From: Avisuccinivibrio sp964424565
GTDB taxonomy: Bacteria > Pseudomonadota > Gammaproteobacteria > Enterobacterales > Succinivibrionaceae
NCBI GenBank assembly: GCA_964424565.1
Contig: CAYRIZ010000028.1
Coordinates: forward strand, 1-25,837
Reading direction: 5' to 3'
DNA length: 25,837 bases
The translations under genes and the position numbers were made by a program. The notes below the pieces were generated by a model, which saw only the letters and a program-made list of their open reading frames with translations, ran no database searches and had not been told where the DNA came from. This document shows positions 18,271 to 23,604 of this stretch, in pieces (within the stretch, counting starts at the first letter, position 1; every line of letters begins with the position of its first letter).

Positions 18271-19569
18271 TCAGTCACTGACCGTGGATCTTTTCTTCCT
18301 GTGGAGAAATTGCCTGCCTGCAGCCTCCATCTTTTTCAATAAGGTCATAGCTTCGGCATCTCCCTGGGCGGCGGCTTTTTCCAGCCACAGACGTGCCTGC
18401 TCATAATTCCGCTCCCCGCCTTTGCCGTAATAGCACATCTTACCCATTCTGCACTGAGCTTCGGCAGCGATATGTCCTTGTGCGGAGGCTTTCTCATACC
18501 ACAATCGGGCCAGCTTATAATTCCTCCGGCTCAGTCCCAGGCCGTCATAGTATATGTCTCCCAGTACGCACTGAGCATTGGCGTGTCCCTGTGCGGCAGC
18601 TTTTTCAAACCACAGCCTGGCCTGTACATAATCCTGGTCCACGCCCTGGCCGTAATAGTACAGCTCTCCCAATTTGTACTGAGCCTCGACATTTTTCAGT
18701 ATGACAGCTTTTTCAAACCACAGCCGGGCCTGCTCATAATCCTGGTCCACGCCCTGGCCTTCATAGTACATCTTACCCAGTCTGTACTGAGCATAGTCAT
18801 ATCCACCGTCGGCGACTTTCTTAAACCACAGCCGGGCCTGCGCATAATCCTGGTCTACGCCTTTGCCTTCATAATACATCTTACCCAGTCTGTACTGAGC
18901 CCATGTATGTCCATGTGCGGCGGCTTTTTCGTACCATCGCCAAGCCTGTGCATAATCCTGGTCCACGCCCTGGCCTTCATAGTACATGTACCCCAGTTCG
19001 CACTGAGCATCGGCATCTCCCAGGGCGGCAGCTTTTTCAAACCACTGCCTGGCCTGCTCATAATCCTCTTCTACGCCCAGGCCTTCATAGTACATGTACC
19101 CCAGTTCGCACTGAGCATCGGCATCTCCCAGGGCGGCAGCTTTTTCAAACCACTGCCTGGCCTGCTCATAATCCTCTTCTACGCCCAGGCCTTCATAGTA
19201 CATGTACCCCAGTTCGCACTGAGCATCGGCATCTCCCTGGGCGGCGGCTTTTTCAAACCACAGCCGGGCCTGCTCATAATCCTCTTCTACGCTCAGGCCG
19301 CAAAAGTACATGTACCCCAGTCCGCACTGAGCATTGGCGTGTCCCTGGGCGGCAGCTTTTTCAAACCACTGCCTGGCCTTCTCATAATCCTCTTCTACGC
19401 CCAGGCCGTAAAAGTACATGTACCCCAGTTCGCACTGAGCTTCGGCATGTCCCCGGGTGGCGGCTTTTTTCCACCACTGCCGCGCCTGCTTATAATCCTG
19501 GCTTACACCGTCGCCGTTATAGTACAGGACGCCTGTATGGAAGAATTTTTCTGCATCGTTTTCAATCAT
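18271..19569 (-). CDS. Sel1-repeat protein, longer paralogue
   Basis: A 432-residue paralogue of the 282-residue neighbour, from the ATG at 19569 (GGAAGG about 7 nt upstream; a GTG further upstream is also open). It has eleven full 36-residue Sel1 repeats plus a partial last one. The repeat near the tenth position is slightly longer (LSRRNYKLARLWYEKASAQGHIA). Two central repeats (ADAQCELGYMYYEGLGVEED.. units) are identical in protein and in DNA. The charged tail HRKKRSTVSD ends the protein. No signal peptide or membrane segment is seen. Sel1 proteins act as adaptor scaffolds, but the target is unknown. Upstream DNA is duplicated relative to the shorter paralogue, so the pair arose by tandem gene duplication and may share regulation. 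Confidence 0.88.
   Translation of the reverse strand: MIENDAEKFFHTGVLYYNGDGVSQDYKQARQWWKKAATRGHAEAQCELGYMYFYGLGVEEDYEKARQWFEKAAAQGHANAQCGLGYMYFCGLSVEEDYEQARLWFEKAAAQGDADAQCELGYMYYEGLGVEEDYEQARQWFEKAAALGDADAQCELGYMYYEGLGVEEDYEQARQWFEKAAALGDADAQCELGYMYYEGQGVDQDYAQAWRWYEKAAAHGHTWAQYRLGKMYYEGKGVDQDYAQARLWFKKVADGGYDYAQYRLGKMYYEGQGVDQDYEQARLWFEKAVILKNVEAQYKLGELYYYGQGVDQDYVQARLWFEKAAAQGHANAQCVLGDIYYDGLGLSRRNYKLARLWYEKASAQGHIAAEAQCRMGKMCYYGKGGERNYEQARLWLEKAAAQGDAEAMTLLKKMEAAGRQFLHRKKRSTVSD
18991..19206 (-). repeat. Exact 108-bp tandem repeat inside the longer Sel1 gene
   Basis: Positions 18991-19098 and 19099-19206 read identically. The identity runs on for about 19 bp to the left of the first unit and about 30 bp into a third, diverging unit from 19207. 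108 bp equals one 36-residue Sel1 repeat. Zero synonymous differences imply a recent duplication or gene conversion. Confidence 0.9.
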
Positions 19570-19592
19570 TTTTGACCTTCCGCTGAAGATAG
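19471..19592 (-). repeat. 5'-end duplication, copy in the longer Sel1 gene
   Basis: Counterpart of 17846-17967. A further, more diverged upstream block (about 19615-19680) matches 18075-18140. It contains the conserved minus-strand string CAGCATACAAACA, which could be a shared promoter or operator element. Confidence 0.85.
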
Positions 19593-19687
19593 GATACGGG
19601 TTCTCATGCACATCCCGGGGAGAAAGCCCAAAGCGGCCGTCTCAGATCCGCTGAATAGTGTTTGTATGCTGAGAAAAGCCGAAAGCA

Positions 19688-19712
19688 TGCAGCCGGCGGC
19701 GCACCGGCTGCA
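19688..19712 (-). terminator. Hairpin after purU
   Basis: Minus strand TGCAGCCGG (19712-19704) pairs with CCGGCTGCA (19696-19688), 9 bp with a 7-nt loop. TGCTTTCGGCTTTT follows, so the U content is only moderate. It begins 13 bp after the purU stop and lies directly before the duplicated element upstream of the longer Sel1 gene. Confidence 0.45.
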
Positions 19713-19724
19713 GCAGGGGAAAAA

Positions 19725-20564
19725 TCAGAACACCACAGTCTTGTTGCCGTGGATGAAGACCTTGTCATCGAGCACCTTGTTTAAGGCCCGCATCAGCACC
19801 AGACGCTCCACATCGCGGCCGGCTTTGGCCATGGTTTCGGCATCATAGCGGTGATTTACCTTGATCACATCCTGCTCAATGATCGGACCTTCATCGAGAT
19901 TATTGGTTACAAAGTGCGCGGTGGCACCAATGATCTTGACACCGCGGTCAAAGGCCTGCTGATAAGGGCGGGCGCCGATAAAGGCCGGCAGGAAGGAGTG
20001 ATGGATGTTGATTAATTTGCCCAGGGGATAGTGTTCCACCATGCGCGGGGAGAGTATGCGCATGTATTTGGCCAGCACCACATAGTCGGGATTGGCCGCA
20101 TCTATCACCTCGCACATGCGTCTTTCCTGCTCCTCGCGGGAAATGCCCTCGTGGGATACCAGATGAAAAGGCACATCAAAACGGCGGGCCAGATCGCCCA
20201 GCACAGGATAATTGCCGGCCACCATTACGATCTCAGCATTGAGGGCCCCGGAGTAGGCCTTCATCAGAATGTCACCCAGGCAGTGGGATTCCTTGGTCAC
20301 CAGCACAGCCAGGCGCCGCTTCTGTCTGGCATTGGTCAGGCGCACAGCAGCATCGGCCGGCAGTACGGATCTGACTTCACTGAGGAAATTATCTTCATTG
20401 GCAAAGATTCCGGACAGCACCGTGCGCATGAAGAAGCGGGCATCTGCAGAGGCAAATTGATCCTGATGCACGATGTTTAAATTGTATTTAAAGCAGATAT
20501 TGGTCACTCTGGCAATCAGGCCCACGGCATCAGAACACTCGGTGAGCAGAATCTTTTGTTCCAT
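19725..20564 (-). CDS. purU: Formyltetrahydrofolate deformylase
   Basis: Hydrolyses 10-formyl-tetrahydrofolate to formate and tetrahydrofolate. In E. coli this balances one-carbon pools and supplies formate to PurT. The 279 residues equal the E. coli length (280). The N-terminal ACT domain covers about 1-80 (LLTECSDAVGLIARVTNICFKYNLNI), where the E. coli enzyme senses Met/Gly. The formyltransferase fold follows. The catalytic triad is seen as N186, H188 (LINIHHSFLPAF) and D224 (NLDEGPIIEQ). The ATG at 20564 is preceded by AAGGGA about 9 nt upstream. It is divergent from gltA, with the terminator hairpin beyond its stop, and appears monocistronic. Confidence 0.96.
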   Translation of the reverse strand: MEQKILLTECSDAVGLIARVTNICFKYNLNIVHQDQFASADARFFMRTVLSGIFANEDNFLSEVRSVLPADAAVRLTNARQKRRLAVLVTKESHCLGDILMKAYSGALNAEIVMVAGNYPVLGDLARRFDVPFHLVSHEGISREEQERRMCEVIDAANPDYVVLAKYMRILSPRMVEHYPLGKLINIHHSFLPAFIGARPYQQAFDRGVKIIGATAHFVTNNLDEGPIIEQDVIKVNHRYDAETMAKAGRDVERLVLMRALNKVLDDKVFIHGNKTVVF

Positions 20565-20708
20565 CGAAGGATCCCTTTTATTAAATTTGTTAAATTTTTC
20601 TATTTTCTGCCGTCCGGCAGGGCGGCGAAAAGACAGCAGTCAAAAAATTGTGATATTTATCGAGAAAACCGGCTTATTTTAGCCCACAGTACCGGCGTGA
20701 AGCGTGGC

Positions 20709-20746
20709 GCACCATAAAAGTGCATAAAAGTGTGCACTAGATCAAA
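20709..20746 (+). promoter_or_regulatory. Operator-like cluster upstream of gltA
   Basis: GCACCATAAAAGTGC (20709-20723) is a perfect GCAC-N7-GTGC dyad and matches the gdhA promoter motif at 13 of 15 positions. ATAAAAGTG repeats 10 bp later (20724-20732). Overlapping the right end is TGTGC-ACTAGA-TCAAA (20731-20746), resembling a CRP site (TGTGA-N6-TCACA). Which protein binds is unknown. Confidence 0.4.
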
Positions 20747-20753
20747 TCATTAT

Positions 20754-20781
20754 TTGCATTGCAGGGCAAAACGTTTATATT
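20754..20781 (+). promoter_or_regulatory. Candidate gltA promoter
   Basis: -35 TTGCAT (20754-20759), 16-bp spacer, -10 TATATT (20776-20781). The start would be near 20788, leaving a leader of about 39 nt. The CRP-like dyad would then be centred near -49, which is not a canonical class I or II position. Confidence 0.45.
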
Positions 20782-20826
20782 AGATTTCAAAGAAATTCAA
20801 CATGCAACCAGCAACAGGAGTCTTAA

Positions 20827-22164
20827 ATGCCAGAAGTTACTCCGGAATTTGTCAAGTATGCCACTTTGAACATACCCGGCAAGGACCCCATTAGTCTGCC
20901 CATCCTCAAAGGTTCCATGGGACCTGAAGTTATAGATATCCGCGCCTTGGGCAAAGAAGGGTATTTCACCTATGATCCGGGCTTTGTTTCCACCGCATCC
21001 TGCAGTTCCCGCATCACTTTCATTGATGGTGCCAAAGGCGTGCTGCTCTACCGCGGCTACCCCATCGATCAGCTGGCAACCAAATCAAACTATCTCAAAA
21101 CCTGTTATCTGCTGTTCAAAGGAGAGCTGCCTACCAAAGAGCAGTATGAGGATTTCAGCTACCGCGTCAAACACCACACCCTGATTCATCAGCAGATGTA
21201 CTCCCTGTTCCAGGCCTTCAGGCGTGACTCCCACCCCATGGCCTTGATGTGCGGTATTGCCGGTGCCCTTTCGGCCTTCTATCACGACAATCTCGACATT
21301 TACGATCCCGAGCATCGTGAAAATACCATGATCCGCCTGATAGCCAAGATGCCTACTCTCGCGGCCATGTCCTACAAGTATTCAGTGGGCCAGCCCTATA
21401 TCTATCCGCGCAATGATCTGGATTATGCCTCCAACTTCCTGCAGATGATGTTTGCCACCCCGGCTGAGGACTACGAGGTCAATCCGGTCATAGCCAAGGC
21501 TCTGGACCGCATCTTTGTGCTGCATGCCGATCACGAGCAGAATGCCTCCACCTCCTCGGTGCGTCTGGCCGGCTCCTCCGGTGCCAACCCCTACGCCTGT
21601 ATAGCCGCCGGCATAGCCTCACTGTGGGGTCCGGCCCACGGCGGCGCCAACGAGGCCTGCCTGCGCATGCTCGAGCAGATAGGCACTCCCGACCGCATTC
21701 CTGAATTCATAGCCCGTGCCAAGGACAAGAACGATCCCTTCAGGCTGTCCGGCTTTGGTCACCGCGTCTACAAGACCTACGATCCGCGTGCCGTGGTGTT
21801 GCGCGAGACCTGCCATGAGGTACTCGAGGAGCTGCATATTCAGAATCATCCTATATTGGATGTGGCCACCGAGCTTGAGCACATAGCCCTGTCCGATGAG
21901 TACTTCATAGAGCGCAACCTCTATCCCAACGTGGACTTCTACTCCGGCATCATCCTCAATGCCATAGGCATACCTACTTCCATGTTCACGGTGATCTTTG
22001 CCATAGCCCGTACCATAGGCTGGATCTCTCACTGGAATGAAATGCAGGAAATGCCCGAAAGCCGCATAGGCAGACCCCGTCAGATCTACCTGGGCAAAAC
22101 CATGCGCGACGTCAAGACTTCTTCCACCCGCCGCAGCAGAGTTATAGCCCGCGAGCAGATGTAA
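20827..22164 (+). CDS. gltA: Citrate synthase, type II
   Basis: Condenses acetyl-CoA with oxaloacetate to citrate, the entry into the oxidative branch towards 2-oxoglutarate and glutamate. The 445 residues follow the hexameric Gram-negative GltA type: an N-terminal small domain with GFVSTASCSSRITFIDG, then the large catalytic domain. The catalytic residues are present: H271 (LWGPAHGGANE), H312 (GFGHRVYKTYDPR) and D370 (YPNVDFYSG). E. coli GltA is 427 aa. This protein has a C-terminal basic extension of about a dozen residues (TSSTRRSRVIAREQM). AGGAG lies 6 nt before the ATG at 20827. With gdhA also in the window, both enzymes feed the glutamate node and share a promoter motif. Confidence 0.98.
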   Translation: MPEVTPEFVKYATLNIPGKDPISLPILKGSMGPEVIDIRALGKEGYFTYDPGFVSTASCSSRITFIDGAKGVLLYRGYPIDQLATKSNYLKTCYLLFKGELPTKEQYEDFSYRVKHHTLIHQQMYSLFQAFRRDSHPMALMCGIAGALSAFYHDNLDIYDPEHRENTMIRLIAKMPTLAAMSYKYSVGQPYIYPRNDLDYASNFLQMMFATPAEDYEVNPVIAKALDRIFVLHADHEQNASTSSVRLAGSSGANPYACIAAGIASLWGPAHGGANEACLRMLEQIGTPDRIPEFIARAKDKNDPFRLSGFGHRVYKTYDPRAVVLRETCHEVLEELHIQNHPILDVATELEHIALSDEYFIERNLYPNVDFYSGIILNAIGIPTSMFTVIFAIARTIGWISHWNEMQEMPESRIGRPRQIYLGKTMRDVKTSSTRRSRVIAREQM

Positions 22165-22169
22165 CAGCG

Positions 22170-22210
22170 CCGGCGGCAGGGAGAAAGCAGCCCTTCTCCC
22201 TGCCTGCCGG
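22170..22210 (+). other. Long hairpin just after gltA
   Basis: CCGGC then GGCAGGGAGAA pair with TTCTCCCTGCC then GCCGG: 16 pairs with one bulged T and an 8-nt loop. No T-run follows, so it is more likely an mRNA 3'-stabilising structure ahead of the true terminator at 22242-22270. Confidence 0.55.
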
Positions 22211-22241
22211 TTCGGAAAACAGATGGGTTTCCCCCAGTGAC

Positions 22242-22270
22242 AAAAAGCCCTGCTTTCAGCAGGGCTTTTT
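22242..22270. terminator. Bidirectional terminator of gltA and rplT
   Basis: AAAAAGCCCTGCT and AGCAGGGCTTTTT form a perfect 13-bp inverted repeat with a 3-nt loop. It yields a GC stem with a T5 run on either strand. It lies between convergent gltA and rplT. Confidence 0.9.
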
Positions 22271-22313
22271 ACTGCCTTGAGGAGGCAGAATTAAAGATTT
22301 TATAAGGTCTCTA

Positions 22314-22673
22314 TTACAGACCTAAGGCTGCACGGGCCTGATTGGCAATGGCAGTAAATGCTGCCTTGTCATTAATGGCCAGGTCGGAGAGGACCTTGCG
22401 GTCGATCTCTATATTGGCCTTCTTCAGACCGTTCATGAACTGGCTGTAGCTCAGATCGTGCTGACGGGCAGCAGCGTTGATTCTGACAATCCAGAGCTCA
22501 CGGAACTGACGCTTCTTCTGGCGACGGTCACGGTAAGCATACTGACCGGCCTTGGTAACAGCCTGTACCGCGGTGCGGTAGGTACGGGAACGTGCACCGT
22601 AGTAACCCTTGGCGGCCTTTAAAACCTTCTTATGACGGGCGTGGGCGGTAACACCGCGCTTAACTCTAGCCAT
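22314..22673 (-). CDS. rplT: Large-subunit ribosomal protein bL20
   Basis: 119 residues, a 50S protein needed early in large-subunit assembly. In E. coli it represses its own operon by binding the rpmI leader. The basic extended N-terminus (ARVKRGVTAHARHKKVLKAAKGYYGARSRTYR) and the globular C-terminal RNA-binding half (LSYSQFMNGLKKANIEIDRKVLSDLAI) match the E. coli protein throughout. TAGGAGG lies 8 nt before the ATG at 22673. It is 17 bp after rpmI and is the last gene of thrS-infC-rpmI-rplT, ending before the shared terminator. Confidence 0.98.
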   Translation of the reverse strand: MARVKRGVTAHARHKKVLKAAKGYYGARSRTYRTAVQAVTKAGQYAYRDRRQKKRQFRELWIVRINAAARQHDLSYSQFMNGLKKANIEIDRKVLSDLAINDKAAFTAIANQARAALGL

Positions 22674-22690
22674 GGTCCAATCCTCCTAAA

Positions 22691-22903
22691 TTAAGCGTAA
22701 GGCAGCTGGCGCATAATTGCGCGGATGTTTGAAGAGTGCACGTAAGTCATCTTACGCAGAGCACGCTTGCGCTTACGGGTCTTCTTGGTGAGGATGTGAC
22801 GCAGGTTCTGGTGACGGCACTTGAAGTGGCCGCTGCCAGTCTTCTTGAAGCGCTTGGCTACGCCTCTGTCGGTCTTCATTTTGACCTTAACTTTACCAGC
22901 CAT
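22691..22903 (-). CDS. rpmI: Large-subunit ribosomal protein bL35
   Basis: A 70-residue basic protein with the bL35 core KTDRGVAKRFKKTGSGHFKCRHQNLRHILTKKTRKRKR and the conserved end LPYA. The start is ambiguous. The ATG at 22903 gives MAGKVKVKMKTDRG, a few residues longer than E. coli MPKIKTVRG, with GGAG 11 nt upstream. An internal ATG (MKTDRG) has AAGG 5 nt upstream and would be slightly shorter. I keep the longer form. The 84-nt gap after infC can fold so that the GGAG is paired, as expected for a bL20-controlled leader. Confidence 0.96.
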   Translation of the reverse strand: MAGKVKVKMKTDRGVAKRFKKTGSGHFKCRHQNLRHILTKKTRKRKRALRKMTYVHSSNIRAIMRQLPYA

Positions 22904-22914
22904 TTATTTAAATA

Positions 22915-22962
22915 CTCCGCATTTACTAATGTAAACTGCAGCCGCAGGAGGTTCCCAAACCT
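22915..22962 (-). promoter_or_regulatory. Candidate folded operator ahead of rpmI
   Basis: Minus strand: AGGTT/AACCT hairpin (22962-22949). CTCC(T)GC (22950-22944) can pair with GCGGAG (22920-22915), which includes the rpmI Shine-Dalgarno, enclosing a TTTAC/GTAAA hairpin (22935-22922). The first hairpin shares a few bases with the long-range helix, so the two may compete. In E. coli this intergenic region is the bL20 translational operator; its equivalence here is inferred. Confidence 0.4.
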
Positions 22963-22987
22963 GGAAACACTTGCTGCCCTGACGGCC

Positions 22988-23530
22988 TTACTTCTTTTTC
23001 GGGGCCAGTACCATGGTGGCCTGACGGCCTTCCACGCGGGAGGCGGACTCCACCGTGGCCAGTCCCAGCTCGTTGCAGAGATCATTCTCTACACGCTTGA
23101 GCACATCCAGACCCAAATGCTGATGTGCCATCTCACGGCCGCGAAAGCGCAGGGTGACCTTTGCTTTGTTGCCGTCTTTGAGGAAACGTGCCAGGTTGCG
23201 TAGTTTAACCTGGTAATCGCCCTCATCAGTGGCAGGACGGAATTTGATTTCCTTGACCTGCACTACTTTCTGCTTCTTTCTCTTCTGGTCCTTGCTCTTT
23301 TCGTAGAGATATTTGCCATACTCCACTAAACGACATACCGGCGGCTCAGCATTGGGACTGATTTCCACCAAATCCACACCGGCTTCTTCCGCCAGGCGCA
23401 GAGCCTCAGCTGTAGGCAGTACACCGATCAGTTCATTGTCCTGACCGAGCAGACGCACTTCACGGCATCTGATATCGTTGTTAATCCGGTTCCTGGGCAT
23501 GGCCCGGCCGGTTTTTCTGGTGTTATTGAT
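22988..23530 (-). CDS. infC: Translation initiation factor IF-3, AUC start
   Basis: IF3 binds the 30S subunit, prevents subunit rejoining and checks the start codon. The N-domain has NRINNDIRCREVRLLGQD and VDLVEISPNAEPPVCRLVEYGKYLYEKSK. A Lys-rich linker and the C-domain (VKEIKFRPATDEGDYQVKLRNLARFL, RFRGREMAHQ, VLAPKKK) follow. No ATG, GTG or TTG gives a good start. ATG at 23500 (MPRNRIN) lacks a Shine-Dalgarno, and the open TTG upstream lies in the terminator T-run. An ATC at 23530 has AGAGG 8 nt upstream and gives exactly 180 aa, the E. coli length, where infC starts with AUU. Rare-codon starts let IF3 repress its own mRNA. It is separated from thrS by 74 nt with a terminator-like hairpin. 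Confidence 0.93.
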   Translation of the reverse strand: MNNTRKTGRAMPRNRINNDIRCREVRLLGQDNELIGVLPTAEALRLAEEAGVDLVEISPNAEPPVCRLVEYGKYLYEKSKDQKRKKQKVVQVKEIKFRPATDEGDYQVKLRNLARFLKDGNKAKVTLRFRGREMAHQHLGLDVLKRVENDLCNELGLATVESASRVEGRQATMVLAPKKK

Positions 23531-23555
23531 AGCTTTATCCTCTTGTAAGCTGTAC

Positions 23556-23597
23556 CAAAAAAGAAACAAAACAAAGCACCCGCAGCAAGGGGTGCTT
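23556..23597 (-). terminator. Terminator-like hairpin between thrS and infC
   Basis: Minus strand: AAGCACCC (23597-23590) and GGGTGCTT (23581-23574) pair perfectly over 8 bp with an 8-nt loop. T-rich DNA follows (TGTTTTGTTTCTTTTTTGG, to 23556). It starts 8 bp after the thrS stop and ends about 15 bp before the infC ribosome-binding site. Confidence 0.65.
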
Positions 23598-23604
23598 GTT
23601 TTAC

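Larger units (their letters stand above)
20565..20826. other. Divergent purU-gltA intergenic region
   Basis: 262 bp. The purU side is AT-rich with a -10-like TAAAAT on the minus strand (20681-20676) and no good -35. The gltA side carries the ATAAAAGTG direct repeats, a CRP-like dyad and the gltA promoter. Confidence 0.5.

Noticed and set aside
18972..19470. Tandem 108-bp periodicity considered as a CRISPR or non-coding satellite
   Set aside because: The period equals one 36-residue Sel1 unit in a continuous frame, with no spacer-repeat structure.
18472..19575. 367-codon plus-strand frame with regular hydrophobic repeats
   Set aside because: Antisense of the Sel1 repeats; the apparent repeat protein is generated by the 108-bp periodicity of the real gene.
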